Origin: Kitasatospora sp. MAP5-34
GTDB lineage: Bacteria; Actinomycetota; Actinomycetes; Streptomycetales; Streptomycetaceae
Direction: 5' to 3'
NCBI RefSeq assembly: GCF_029894335.1
Contig: NZ_JARXZC010000014.1
Span: 62,001-126,000, forward strand
Length of the DNA: 64,000 bases
The translations under genes were made by a program, and so were the position numbers. Shown here one piece after another: positions 15,998 through 24,833 of the stretch. Each line of letters starts with the position of its first letter. Positions within the stretch are counted from its first letter, which is position 1. The notes beneath the pieces were generated by a model. The model did not search any database. It saw only the letters and a list, made by a program, of their open reading frames with translations, and had not been told where the DNA came from.

Positions 15998-18900
15998 TTG
16001 TGGTCTCCCATCAGGGCCTTGGCCTGGTCGGCCAGCACGGGGTTGGCGAACAGGGCGTGCAGCGGCGGGCGGTGGCCCAGCCGGGGTTCCAGCCAGGCGG
16101 CCAACTGGGCGGCGAGCAGCGAGTGCCCGCCGACCTCGAAGAAGTGCGAGTCGGCGGCGAACCGGCTGTGGCCCAGTACCTCCCGCCACGCCTCGGCGAC
16201 CAGGGCGAGAGTCGGGTCGTCGAAGAGCTGCTCCTCGGGCTGCTCGCCGCCGGGGGCGGGCAGGTCGGCCAGGGCCCGGGTCAGCGCGGCTCGGTCGGGC
16301 TTGCCGCCGGGCAGTGTCGGCATGGTCTCCAGCGCCACCCAGGTACCGGGGACGAGCGCCCCGGGCAGCCGCAGGGCGAGCGCGGCGTGCAGCGCGGCCC
16401 GGTCGGCGGGCCCGTCGCCCTCCAGGAAGCCGACCAGCCGGGGGCCGTCGGCGGCGTCGCGGTCGAGCGCCACCGCGCAGGAGCGGCCGCCGAGTTCGGC
16501 GGAGGCCGCTGCCTCGATCTCCTCCAGTTCGATCCGGAAGCCGCGCAGCTTGACCTGGTTGTCCTGGCGGCCGAGGAACCAGAGGCGGCCGTCCAGGTCG
16601 CGGTAACCCCGGTCGCCTGTGCGGTACACCCGCTCGCCGCCCAGCGCGGCGGGCGTCACGAAGCGGGCGGCGGTGGCCTCGTCCAGCCCGAGGTAACCCT
16701 CCGCGAGCGCCGGGCCGCCGATCGCCAACTCGCCTATCCCGCCCGGGGGCAGGGGCCGTGCGCCCTCGTCCAGCACGTACACCCGCGTCCCCGGCAGCTC
16801 GGTGCCGAGCGGGATCTCCGCGCCGTCCGTCAGGTCGGCCGCGGTGATCTCGTGCACGGTGGAGGTGACGGTGGCCTCGGTCACGCCGTACGCGTTCAGT
16901 ACGGTCGCGTCGGTGTCCTGCCGCAGGCCCGACAGGGCCTGGGCGGGCAGCCGTTCGCCGCCCAGCACGATCAGGCGCGGCGACCAGCGTCCGTCGCGCA
17001 GCGCCTCCCGCAGCTCCTCGCGGACAGCCAGGAAGTAGCTGGTCGGCAGGTTGGCGACGGTGACCTCGCGCATCGCCAGCACCGCGACCAGCTCCGGCCC
17101 GGTCGGCACCTCGCGCTGCGGCAGCACCAGGCAGGCACCGGCGGCCAGCGACGGCAGCACCTCCTCCAGCGCCACGTCGAAGGACGGCCTGGCGAACAGC
17201 AACACCCGGTCCTCGGGCATCAGTTGGTACCGCTGAGCCAGTGCGCCGAGGTAGCCCGCCAGCGCGGCGCGGCCGACCAGGACGGGCTTGGGCACACCGG
17301 TCGAGCCGGAGGTGTGGATGACGTACGCGGCGCCGTCGAGTACCGCCGCCGGTTCGGCCTTCGGGAAGGCGGGCCCGTCCAGCAGGGCGGGGGCGCGGCC
17401 GTCGACGGGCAGGGCGAGCGCGCTCTGCCGGGTGGCCAGTACCAGGGCGGGCTCCAACCGGTCCACCAGCAGGCCGAGACGGGCCGCCGGGTCCTCCGGG
17501 GAGAGCGGCGCGTACACCGCGCCCAGGCGCAGGCAGGCCAGCAGGGCGACCACGCTGTCCACACCGCGCGGCAGCACGGCGGCGACCGGCTGACCGGCCG
17601 TCACCCCGGCCGCGCGCAGCCGCTCGACCAGCTCGGACACCCGGCGGTCGAGGTCGCCGAAGGTGAGCCGCTCGGACCCGGCGAGCACGGCGAGCCGGCC
17701 CGGGTCGTGCGCGGCAGCGGGGTCGAGAACGGCTTCGGCGGCTGCGGCGGGCTCCACAGCGGCGGGTATGGTGAGCGCGGCGAGGGCGGCCAGCGGGACG
17801 GAGGGGTCGTCGAGGTAGGCGCGCAGCAGGTCGAGCAGCCGCTCGGCCAGCAGACCGGCCACCTGCTCGCCGAACAGGTCGGCGTCGTAGTCCCAGACCA
17901 GGGTCATCCCGGCGGCGCCGTGCCGCTGCCCGACCACCCGGCGGTCGTCGGGTATCAGGACGAGGTCCAGGTCGAACCGGGTGGTGCCGGTGTTGAACCC
18001 CTCGTACAGCGAGATCTCCAGCTCGGGTGCCTCGATCTCGGGCAGCGCCGCGTCGTGGGCGCTGAACATCACGTCGAACAGCGGGTTGTCCGCGCCACCG
18101 GTGTGCAGGCCGAGCTCACGGGTCAACTCCTGGACGGGGACGTCCTGGTGCGGCAGCGCGCGCATCAGGGTGTCGGTGACCTCGTCCACCGCGTCCAGAC
18201 CGGGCGCGGCCGGGTCGAGCCGCAGCCGTAGCGGCAGGGTGTTGACGAACATGCCGACCGTGCCCTCGAACCCCACCGGCCGGTTGCCCACCGCCGTGCC
18301 GACCACCAGCTCCCGGTGGCCGCCGTGCCGGCGCAGTAGCTCGGCGAAGAGCGTGAGCAGTGTGCTGAACGGGGTGTGGCCGTCGGTGCGGCTGCGGGCC
18401 CGCAGGCGTTCGGCGAGGTCGGCGCCGATCGCCTGGCGCAGCTGGGCGCCCCGGTGACGGCGGACCGCGCCCGGGCGGGTCAGCCCGGGCAGCTGCAGAT
18501 CCAGCGGGGCGTCCCGCAGTTCCTGCTTCCAGTACGCGAGGCTGCGCTCCCGCGCCTCGGGCACCGTGGCGCGCGCGTGCTCCTCGTACGAGCGGGTGGG
18601 CGGCAGTTCGGCCTGCTCGCCGAGGACGTGCGCGCGGTAGCCGGTGAACAGGTCGCGCAGCAGGACGGCGAAGGAGTGGCCGTCATGGATCAGGTGGTGC
18701 TCCACGTGGATCAGCCGGTGGTGCTGCTCGCCGAGCCGGACCAGGTGCCAGCGCAGCAGCGGTGCCTGGGTGGTGTCGAGCGGCTCCTCGGCCTCGGCCC
18801 GCAGCACCTGCTGGAAGACGGACTCCGGGTCGTCCTCGCCGGACAGGTCGCTGGTGCGCAGCCGGGGCTCGGCCTGCTCGCTGACCCGCTGGCCGGGCAG

Positions 18901-19095
18901 CCCGCCCGGCCGTTCGACCAACTCCAGTCGCAGGCCGGGGTGGTGGCCGATCACGCCGGCCAGGCCGGCGCGCAGTGCGGCGGTGTCGAGCGGGCCCCAG
19001 AGGTCCAGTGCGGCGGTGAAGTTGTAGGCGCGGCTACCGGGCAGCATCTGCTCGTGCAGCCAGACGATCTCCTGCGAGGAGGAGAGAGCGAACAT
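15994..19095 (-). CDS. NRPS module C-A-PCP
   Basis: 1033 residues from ATG 19095. Condensation domain (about 1-440) with an intact HHLIHDG motif (about 136). Adenylation domain (about 460-930) with IHTSGSTGVPKP, FDVALEEVL, NAYGVTE (Val for Pro) and YRTGDR; A10 reads LPGGKPDRA. PCP around residue 994 with VGGHSL. My by-eye code D-V-E-N-V-G-A-V-T has an acidic residue at 239, as in several Orn/Arg/enduracididine-type codes, so a cationic residue is a weak guess. It is the only complete elongation module of the line. 81 bp separate it from the standalone C gene. Confidence 0.87.
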   Translation of the reverse strand: MFALSSSQEIVWLHEQMLPGSRAYNFTAALDLWGPLDTAALRAGLAGVIGHHPGLRLELVERPGGLPGQRVSEQAEPRLRTSDLSGEDDPESVFQQVLRAEAEEPLDTTQAPLLRWHLVRLGEQHHRLIHVEHHLIHDGHSFAVLLRDLFTGYRAHVLGEQAELPPTRSYEEHARATVPEARERSLAYWKQELRDAPLDLQLPGLTRPGAVRRHRGAQLRQAIGADLAERLRARSRTDGHTPFSTLLTLFAELLRRHGGHRELVVGTAVGNRPVGFEGTVGMFVNTLPLRLRLDPAAPGLDAVDEVTDTLMRALPHQDVPVQELTRELGLHTGGADNPLFDVMFSAHDAALPEIEAPELEISLYEGFNTGTTRFDLDLVLIPDDRRVVGQRHGAAGMTLVWDYDADLFGEQVAGLLAERLLDLLRAYLDDPSVPLAALAALTIPAAVEPAAAAEAVLDPAAAHDPGRLAVLAGSERLTFGDLDRRVSELVERLRAAGVTAGQPVAAVLPRGVDSVVALLACLRLGAVYAPLSPEDPAARLGLLVDRLEPALVLATRQSALALPVDGRAPALLDGPAFPKAEPAAVLDGAAYVIHTSGSTGVPKPVLVGRAALAGYLGALAQRYQLMPEDRVLLFARPSFDVALEEVLPSLAAGACLVLPQREVPTGPELVAVLAMREVTVANLPTSYFLAVREELREALRDGRWSPRLIVLGGERLPAQALSGLRQDTDATVLNAYGVTEATVTSTVHEITAADLTDGAEIPLGTELPGTRVYVLDEGARPLPPGGIGELAIGGPALAEGYLGLDEATAARFVTPAALGGERVYRTGDRGYRDLDGRLWFLGRQDNQVKLRGFRIELEEIEAAASAELGGRSCAVALDRDAADGPRLVGFLEGDGPADRAALHAALALRLPGALVPGTWVALETMPTLPGGKPDRAALTRALADLPAPGGEQPEEQLFDDPTLALVAEAWREVLGHSRFAADSHFFEVGGHSLLAAQLAAWLEPRLGHRPPLHALFANPVLADQAKALMGDHK

Positions 19096-19176
19096 GGACG
19101 GTTCCCTTCGCTTGTGGCGAGTGTGGTGCGGCCGGGCAGGCCCGGTGGGGCCGTACGGCGGCTGTGTGCAGGTGGT

Positions 19177-20550
19177 TCAGGAGGCGGCGGGCGTGGTACT
19201 GCCCGGCGCGGCGCCGAGATGGCGGCGCAGGGTGTGCAGCAGGGCATCGAACGCGCTGCGGGCCGCGTCGTCCGTGCAGTTGGCCCGGTCCCAGGCGAAG
19301 CGGACCAGCAGGTCGTCGCCGTGCGAGGCGGACACGGCGAACGGCGCGGTGAGCGGGCGTCCGGCGAGGTGGGTCTCGCGTCCCGCCGTCCCGCCCAGCA
19401 CCAGGGCCGGGCGGCGGTGCAGATCCTCGAAGGTCAGCAGGCCGTCCAGGGCGCCCGACCAGCGGGACCCGGCCGACCGCGCGGCGTGGACCACCTCGTC
19501 GAACGGGGTGTCGGCGTGATCCAGGTCGTCCCACCAGGAGGCGCTGAGCCCGTCCAGGTCCGCCGGGCCGGCGTCGGCCGGGTGGACCAGCGTGTTGAGG
19601 AAGCAGCCCAGGGCCTGCGGCGCGCCGGGTGGCCGTCCGCCCCAGGGGTAGCCGAGCGCGAGCCCGTGGTCCGTCGCTCGGTCCGGCGCTTGCTCCGTGG
19701 TTCGGTCCGTCGCGCGGTCCGTCGGTCGGTCCGCGCCGAACAGGCTGCACGCGGCGGCCGACACGGCGTCCAGCAGCGCGGGGAAGGCGGCGCTGCGGCC
19801 CGCTCCGGTGGCGGCGGGGAGCCGGTGGCTCAACATGCCGGTGTCCGGCGGCCCTTCGGCCCGCCCGGGCAGCCCGTCGGCGCTGCCGGTGAGCCCGCCG
19901 AGCCGGCGGCCCCAGTGTGTGAAGGCCCCGGGGGAGGAGGCCGCGACCTCGGCGGCGAGCTGGAGCTCCACCGCCTCGCGGTAAGCGGCGACGTCGTCGC
20001 CGACGGCGGTCGGCGGGGCCTGGTCGGAGGGGGAGTCCTCCCGGTAGAGCCGGGTGAGTTCTGCGGTGACCGTACCGAGTGACTGTTCGTCACATGCCGC
20101 ATGGTCCAAGGCGATTGCGAGCAGCTCTTCGTCATCGCCGGGTCCGGCGGCCAGCAGCAGCCGGAGCGGGGGACCGTCCGCCGACCAGGCGAGCAACTCG
20201 CGGCGCAGCGCGTCCTCGGCCGTCCCCCCGGGTCGCACCGGGACCGTCCGGACCTCGGCCGTGGGCTCGCCGAGCCGCAGCACGGGAGTGCCGCGTAACG
20301 CCGCCAGGGTGCCGCGCAGGGCGGGGTGGCGCCCGGCCAGCCGTACGGCGGCGCGGCGCAGCCGGGCCACGTCGACGGTCCCGCGCGGGTAGGCGAAGAA
20401 CAGCGGGACGACGTCCGGGCGCCCTTGCGGGTCCAGACGCCGGGTGAGTGCGAAGCGGCGTTGGGCCCCCGTGAGCGGGAGCAGGTCTGCCGCGCCTGCG
20501 GTGACGGAACGGAAACGCGCCAGATAGGCGGCGGTGATGCTGGCGGACAC
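19177..20550 (-). CDS. Standalone condensation-like protein with an altered active-site motif
   Basis: 457 residues from GTG 20550 (GGAG eight bases upstream). It aligns over its length with a single NRPS condensation-fold protein, ending with the DFGKT-region equivalent and a LLTFEDL segment. The HHxxxDG motif reads DHAACDE near residue 154: the second His, the catalytic one, and the Asp remain, but the first His and the Gly are replaced. It may be a starter/acyl-transfer C domain, a trans-acting condensation or ester-forming enzyme, or a structural remnant. A run rich in DRPTDRATDRTTE (about residues 268-292) is a repeat-derived insertion. It lies between the exporter and the C-A-PCP gene. 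Confidence 0.72.
   Translation of the reverse strand: MSASITAAYLARFRSVTAGAADLLPLTGAQRRFALTRRLDPQGRPDVVPLFFAYPRGTVDVARLRRAAVRLAGRHPALRGTLAALRGTPVLRLGEPTAEVRTVPVRPGGTAEDALRRELLAWSADGPPLRLLLAAGPGDDEELLAIALDHAACDEQSLGTVTAELTRLYREDSPSDQAPPTAVGDDVAAYREAVELQLAAEVAASSPGAFTHWGRRLGGLTGSADGLPGRAEGPPDTGMLSHRLPAATGAGRSAAFPALLDAVSAAACSLFGADRPTDRATDRTTEQAPDRATDHGLALGYPWGGRPPGAPQALGCFLNTLVHPADAGPADLDGLSASWWDDLDHADTPFDEVVHAARSAGSRWSGALDGLLTFEDLHRRPALVLGGTAGRETHLAGRPLTAPFAVSASHGDDLLVRFAWDRANCTDDAARSAFDALLHTLRRHLGAAPGSTTPAAS
19667..19740. repeat. Degenerate GGTCCGTC-type repeat inside the standalone C gene
   Basis: Variants of TCGGTCCGTCG recur about six times over 74 bp and encode an Asp/Arg/Thr-rich low-complexity loop. 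The reading frame is kept. Confidence 0.6.
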
Positions 20551-20621
20551 AGGTGGATCTCCGCTTCGGTTCGGTTCGCGATCGGTTCGCGATCGGTTCG
20601 GCGATCTGTTCAGCGGGCGGT
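20551..20621. repeat. Short tandem repeats between the MFS and C genes
   Basis: The 71-bp gap contains TTCGCGATCGG twice in tandem plus degenerate copies, and two copies of GGTTCAGCGGG just before the MFS stop. The minus-strand ribosome binding site of the C gene sits at its left edge. No gene fits here. Confidence 0.6.
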
Positions 20622-21911
20622 TCAGCGGGTGGGATTTGCCTCGGCCGGTTCGCCGTGCCGTTCGTCGGCCCCTGGGAGGTCTCTCAGCCGCCGCAGCGGC
20701 GACAGCACCAGCGGCAGTGGTACGACGAGGAAGCCCGCAGCGCAGATCCACAGGGCGGTCCGGGGCCCGGCGGCGGTGGCGACGGCGCCGCCCGCGAGGG
20801 CGCCGAGCGGCAGGGTGCCCCAGACCAGGAAGCGCATGGTGGCGTTCATCCGGCCCAACAGTGCTGGTGGACAGATCACTTGACGGAAGCTCACCTGTGC
20901 GACGTTGTAGACCACCGCGCCGAACAACACCACCGCCGAACCGGCCGCGAACAGCAGGGCCCCGGCGCCACGCCCGGACAGCGGCCAGAGCAGGGCGAAC
21001 GGCGAGGTGACCGTGGCCGAGAGCCAGATCAGCCTGGCCTGCCCGAACCGCCGGGCCAGCGGCCCCGCGCACAGGGCGCCGGCCAGGCCGCCGACGGCCG
21101 ACACGGAGAGCAGCAGGCCGATGGCGGTGGGGGAGAGCGTGAGCACCCGTACCCAGAAAACCGTCTGGACGGCCAGCAGGAGGGCGGAGAAGAAGTTGGA
21201 GGCGGCCGTGGCCGACGCGATCACCCGCAGCAGCGGCTGCCGCAGGACGAACGAGAGCCCTTCGGCGATGTCGGCGCGCAGCGAACGGCCCGGAGCGGGT
21301 TCGGGGCGGGGCTCGTCGCTGCGGATGCCCAGCAGCAGGAGCGCGGAGGTGAGATACCCGAGCGCGTCGGCGACCATCGCGATCGGTGCCCCGAGCAGCT
21401 GGACCAGTACACCGCCGAGCCCCGGACCGGCGACCTGGGCGGACGAACGCACGGTCTCCAGCGCCCCGTTGCCACTGACGAGTTGGTCGCGGGGCAGCAA
21501 CTGCGGCAGGAAGGACTGGTGTGCGACGTCGAAGAACACCGTGGCCACGCCGGTGACCAGCGCCACCAGGTAGAGCTGAGCCATCGTCAGAACGCCTGCG
21601 GCGGCGGCCAGCGGGATGGAACCCACCGCCAGACACCGCACCACGTCGGCGCGGATCAGTACCGGCAGGCGGCGCATCCGGTCGACCCAGGCCCCTGCGG
21701 GCAGGCCGACCAGCAGGAAGGCGGCGGTCTCGGCCGCAGTGAGCAGACCGACCTGTAAGGCGGAGGCGTCCAGTCGTAACACCGCTACCAGCGGCAGTGC
21801 GACCAGGGTCACCTGGCTGCCGAGCTGGCCGGCGGCGGCTCCGGACAGCAGTAACCGGAAGTCGCGGTGGCGTAAGAGGGCGCCTCCGACGAGGCGCTGA
21901 AAGACGTTCAC
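20622..21911 (-). CDS. MFS transporter, DHA3-type efflux pump
   Basis: 429 residues from GTG 21911. It opens with RHRDFRLLLSGAAAGQLGSQ, the usual start of macrolide/siderophore-type MFS exporters, and shows about twelve hydrophobic segments. The intracellular motif after helix 2 reads GAWVDRMRR. It is the first gene of the minus-strand NRPS operon, so it probably exports the NRPS product or confers self-resistance. No strong Shine-Dalgarno precedes the GTG, so the start is somewhat uncertain. The charged C-terminal tail overlaps the repeat tract. Confidence 0.85.
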   Translation of the reverse strand: MNVFQRLVGGALLRHRDFRLLLSGAAAGQLGSQVTLVALPLVAVLRLDASALQVGLLTAAETAAFLLVGLPAGAWVDRMRRLPVLIRADVVRCLAVGSIPLAAAAGVLTMAQLYLVALVTGVATVFFDVAHQSFLPQLLPRDQLVSGNGALETVRSSAQVAGPGLGGVLVQLLGAPIAMVADALGYLTSALLLLGIRSDEPRPEPAPGRSLRADIAEGLSFVLRQPLLRVIASATAASNFFSALLLAVQTVFWVRVLTLSPTAIGLLLSVSAVGGLAGALCAGPLARRFGQARLIWLSATVTSPFALLWPLSGRGAGALLFAAGSAVVLFGAVVYNVAQVSFRQVICPPALLGRMNATMRFLVWGTLPLGALAGGAVATAAGPRTALWICAAGFLVVPLPLVLSPLRRLRDLPGADERHGEPAEANPTR

Positions 21912-22397
21912 CTGTGTGACTGTCGGTCAGAAGTGCTGGTACGGGCAAGCGGTGGAAGTGATTCCGGACTTCTCGGTGGCGGGTGCCCGGAATCGGCCAC
22001 TCGGTTCGTGGGCTGAGCATGATCATGCCGAGTGCCGGCTGCGCAGACCCGGAAATTCAAGCGGTGCTTGAGGAGCCGGTCGGCCGGTCTGCGCCGGTGG
22101 CACTGTCCGTTCTGCGGGGGGAGGGGCACCGTCCATCGAACGTACGTATTCAAACTTGGCTGGATTGAGTGGAGTCTTATGGATTATTCACCTCATTTTT
22201 GGACTCATGTGATAGCTGCTGCCGTTTTGTGTCGATCACGGTCCGTGGCGGCCCCCGGTCCAGGGTCAGGGTGGCCCCGGTCCGGGCCCGGGGCAGCCCC
22301 GGTCCGGGCCCAGGGTGAAGCATCTGCCGCCCGGACGGGCCAGTATGGGAACAAGCCTGTGCGGGTGTACCCGGTCGGCTCGAACGAGGTGGTTGAT
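21912..22397. other. Divergent intergenic region between the NRPS operon and the phosphatase gene
   Basis: 486 bp without a convincing gene. It holds an 8-bp inverted repeat GATTCCGG/CCGGAATC (21960-21967 and 21987-21994, spacer 19), a candidate operator for the NRPS operon. An AT-rich stretch lies at about 22141-22225, where a promoter for the phosphatase gene is likely. Three GC-rich direct repeats follow at 22254-22316. GAGGTGG at 22385-22391 is the ribosome binding site for the ATG at 22398. Confidence 0.5.
22254..22316. repeat. GC-rich direct repeat CCCCGGTCCGGGCCC
   Basis: Two near-exact copies of CCCCGGTCCGGGCCC plus one degenerate copy in tandem, each about 20 bp long. They are self-complementary and could fold in the 5' untranslated region of the phosphatase gene. 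Confidence 0.6.
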
Positions 22398-24617
22398 ATG
22401 GGCACGTCAGGGTCGGTACCCCCGCGACCCGTGTCCCCGCGGCTCGGATCCTCGCGACCAGTACCCCCGCTGCCCGTGTCCTCGCAGCCCGGGCCCGGGC
22501 CGCGAGGATCCGAGCCGGTGGCCGAGGACGGCCTCGACGTGCTGACGGAGCTCCTGCGGACGGTCCCCGACCGGCTCGACGCGCACATCGGCGGGCTCTA
22601 CCTGCTCTCGGACGACCGGCAGCTGCTCGAGCTGGCGCTGACGCTCGGGGCCGCGCGGCAGTTCACCCGACCGTGGCAGGGCGTGGGGATCACCGCACCG
22701 ATCCCGGTGGCCGAGGCGGTACGCGACGGCCGGTTGGTGTGGGTGGGCGGCACGGAGGAGATGGTGCGCCGGTACCCTCGGGTGGCGGTCGCCATGCCGT
22801 ACGCGTTCAGCCTCGCGGCCGCGCCGCTCATCGCGGACGGGACCACCCACGGGGCCGTCTTCCTGCTCTGGCCGGCCGCGCATCCGCCGGAGCTGTCGGC
22901 GGCCGAACGCCATGAGCTCACGGCGCTCGCCGCCGAGCTGGCCGAGGTGCTGACCCGGGCGGCCCGAGCGGGCCGTCCGGTCCGGCCCGGCGCGCGCCCG
23001 GCGGCGATCACTGCTCCGGGCGGAACCGGGGAGCCGTTCGGGCCGATGGCGGCGCGGCTGCCGGAGGGCGTCTGCGGCATCGGCCAGGACGGCAGGCTGG
23101 CCGCCGTCACGCCGACGGCGGCCGCGCTGCTCGGGGAGCCGGTCGAGCGCCTGCTCGGCGCCAAGCCGTGGGCGGCGCTGTCCTGGCTCCGCGACCCCGT
23201 GTACGAGTACCACTACCGGGCGGCGGTGCTCAGCGGGCAGCCGACGTCGTTCGTGGCGCGCCGGCCGCCGGACCGGTGGCTGTCCTTCCAGCTCTACCCG
23301 GACGCCTCCGGGCTCACCGTACGCATCACCCCCGCCGAGGGCGCCCACTCCGACCCGCCCACCCTGGTCCGGCCCGCCGGGCCGGTCGAGGCGGCCGTCC
23401 GCACCCGGCCCGGAGCGCTGTACCACATCCTGCACCTGGCGAGCGCGCTGACCGAGGCCGTCAGCGTGCAGGACGTGGTGAGCATGATCTCCGACCAGAT
23501 CCTCCCGGCCTTCGGCGGCCAGGCCGTCGCCGTCCTGCTGCGGGAGAGCGGCCGGCTGCGTACGGTCGGCCACCGGGGTTACCCGCCCGGCCTGGTCGAC
23601 CAGTTCGACCGGACGCCGCTGACCGAGCCCACCCCCGGCGTCCAGGCGACCACCAACCCCGTACCGGCCTTCTTCGAGACCCGTGCGGCGCTGGAGCGGC
23701 TCTACCCCGGCCGCCACGAGACCCAGGACGGCATGGCCGCCTGGGCCTACCTGCCGCTGGTGACCTCGGGCCGGCTGTTCGGCACCTGCGTGCTGGCCTT
23801 CGCCGAGCCGCACCACTTCGGCCTGGAGGAACGCACCGTCCTCACCTCGCTCGGCGGCCTGCTCGCCCAGGCCCTCGACCGCGCCCGGCTGTACGACACC
23901 AAGCTCGGCCTCGCCCACGGCCTCCAGGAGAGCCTGCTGCCGCGCGCCCTGCCCAGCGTCCCGGGCCTGCAGACCACCGCCCGCTACCTGCCCGGCACCG
24001 AGGGCATGGAGGTCGGCGGCGACTTCTACGACCTGATCCGGGTCGACAGTGATACTGCCGCCATCGTCATCGGCGACGTCCAGGGCCACAGCGTCAACGC
24101 GGCTGCCCTGATGGGCCAGATCCGCACCGCCGTACGCGCCTTCGCGACGGCCGACTCCGACCCCAGCACCGTCCTCGCCCGCACCAACCACCTGCTCGTG
24201 GACCTGGACACCACCCTGCTCGCCAGCTGCGCCTACCTCCGCGTCGACCTCACCCGCCGCGAGGCCTGGATGGCCGACGCCGGACACCCGGTACCCCTGC
24301 TGCGCAGTCCCGACGGCCGGGTGCACCCGCTGCGGCCGAGTACCGGCCTGGTCCTGAACGTCGACCCCAGCGCCGAATACCCCGTGATCCGCGTCCCGCT
24401 GCCGATCGGCACCACCCTGGTCCTGTACACCGACGGCCTGATCGAAACCCCCGGCGTAGACCTCGACCTGGCCCTCGCCGACCTGGCCACCACCCTCACC
24501 CGCCACGGCGCCGGACCACTCGACCAACTCGCCGACGCCCTCATCGGCCAGGCCGAACAGGCCGACCACCGCACCGACGACATCGCCCTGCTGCTGGTCC
24601 GGTCGGTGGCGCTGTGA
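22398..24617 (+). CDS. GAF-PAS-GAF-SpoIIE (PP2C) serine phosphatase regulator
   Basis: 739 residues from ATG 22398, chosen for the well-placed GAGGTGG; an upstream extension of the frame is low-complexity and rejected. A Pro/Ser-rich N-terminus (1-38) is followed by a GAF-like domain (about 45-190), a PAS-like domain (about 215-330), a second GAF (about 340-500) and a C-terminal SpoIIE/PP2C phosphatase (about 510-735). The metal-binding motifs GGDFYDL, GDVQGHS, YTDGLIE and RTDDIALLLV are all present. No anti-sigma kinase domain is attached. Such streptomycete proteins dephosphorylate anti-anti-sigma factors and so control alternative sigma factors. It may or may not control the adjoining NRPS operon. 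Confidence 0.88.
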   Translation: MGTSGSVPPRPVSPRLGSSRPVPPLPVSSQPGPGPRGSEPVAEDGLDVLTELLRTVPDRLDAHIGGLYLLSDDRQLLELALTLGAARQFTRPWQGVGITAPIPVAEAVRDGRLVWVGGTEEMVRRYPRVAVAMPYAFSLAAAPLIADGTTHGAVFLLWPAAHPPELSAAERHELTALAAELAEVLTRAARAGRPVRPGARPAAITAPGGTGEPFGPMAARLPEGVCGIGQDGRLAAVTPTAAALLGEPVERLLGAKPWAALSWLRDPVYEYHYRAAVLSGQPTSFVARRPPDRWLSFQLYPDASGLTVRITPAEGAHSDPPTLVRPAGPVEAAVRTRPGALYHILHLASALTEAVSVQDVVSMISDQILPAFGGQAVAVLLRESGRLRTVGHRGYPPGLVDQFDRTPLTEPTPGVQATTNPVPAFFETRAALERLYPGRHETQDGMAAWAYLPLVTSGRLFGTCVLAFAEPHHFGLEERTVLTSLGGLLAQALDRARLYDTKLGLAHGLQESLLPRALPSVPGLQTTARYLPGTEGMEVGGDFYDLIRVDSDTAAIVIGDVQGHSVNAAALMGQIRTAVRAFATADSDPSTVLARTNHLLVDLDTTLLASCAYLRVDLTRREAWMADAGHPVPLLRSPDGRVHPLRPSTGLVLNVDPSAEYPVIRVPLPIGTTLVLYTDGLIETPGVDLDLALADLATTLTRHGAGPLDQLADALIGQAEQADHRTDDIALLLVRSVAL
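22441..22516. repeat. Perfect 16-bp inverted repeat inside the phosphatase 5' coding region
   Basis: GGCTCGGATCCTCGCG (22441-22456) and its exact complement CGCGAGGATCCGAGCC (22501-22516), 44 bp apart, lie in codons 15-40. The mRNA could form a strong hairpin just after the start codon. Confidence 0.75.
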
Positions 24618-24705
24618 GCTCTCCGAATCGCGCCGGATCGGCCGGCCCGGGTTTCCCGGGGGGCACGCTTCGGCCGGAATGGAAAAACCGGAACGGAATA
24701 AGGGG

Positions 24706-24735
24706 TTGGGTGGGACGGCCGCCAGCTGCTAGCTT
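24706..24735 (+). promoter_or_regulatory. Candidate promoter of the leader-GNAT-infA operon
   Basis: TTGGGT (24706-24711) and TAGCTT (24730-24735) are 18 bp apart, about 40 bp upstream of the leader start. An A-rich run GGAAAAA is at 24681-24687. The match to a housekeeping promoter is partial, and the arrangement is not a clear WhiB7/WblC site. Confidence 0.35.
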
Positions 24736-24773
24736 TCAGTCGACCGTGAAGCTGTCATCAGGAGGTGAGACCC

Positions 24774-24833
24774 GTGAACGCTGTGTCCAATGGGTGCTCC
24801 CCCCTGTCCTTCATGGTCGGGCGACTGACATAG
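24774..24833 (+). CDS. 19-residue leader peptide (attenuator ORF)
   Basis: The GTG at 24774 is preceded by a near-perfect AGGAGGTGA (24760-24768), the strongest ribosome binding site in this part of the window. It opens a frame encoding MNAVSNGCSPLSFMVGRLT and stopping at TAG 24831-24833. The stop codon lies inside the left arm of the hairpin that covers the start codon of the acetyltransferase. Too short to be an enzyme, it fits a regulatory upstream ORF: ribosome progress or stalling would decide the downstream RNA fold. Such leaders precede many genes for resistance to ribosome-targeting drugs. No gene of this exact sequence is known to me. Confidence 0.7.
   Translation: MNAVSNGCSPLSFMVGRLT

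Noticed and set aside
21983..22168. Small 61-codon plus-strand frame in the divergent region
   Set aside because: No ribosome binding site, no recognisable motif, and it covers a probable operator; coding is not supported.
22032..22397. Upstream extension of the phosphatase frame
   Set aside because: The extension is not domain-like and lacks a ribosome binding site, while ATG 22398 has GAGGTGG correctly spaced.
24681..24711. Possible WhiB7/WblC-type promoter before the leader peptide
   Set aside because: An A-run exists but is not adjacent to the -35 hexamer, and that hexamer is TTGGGT; too weak to call.
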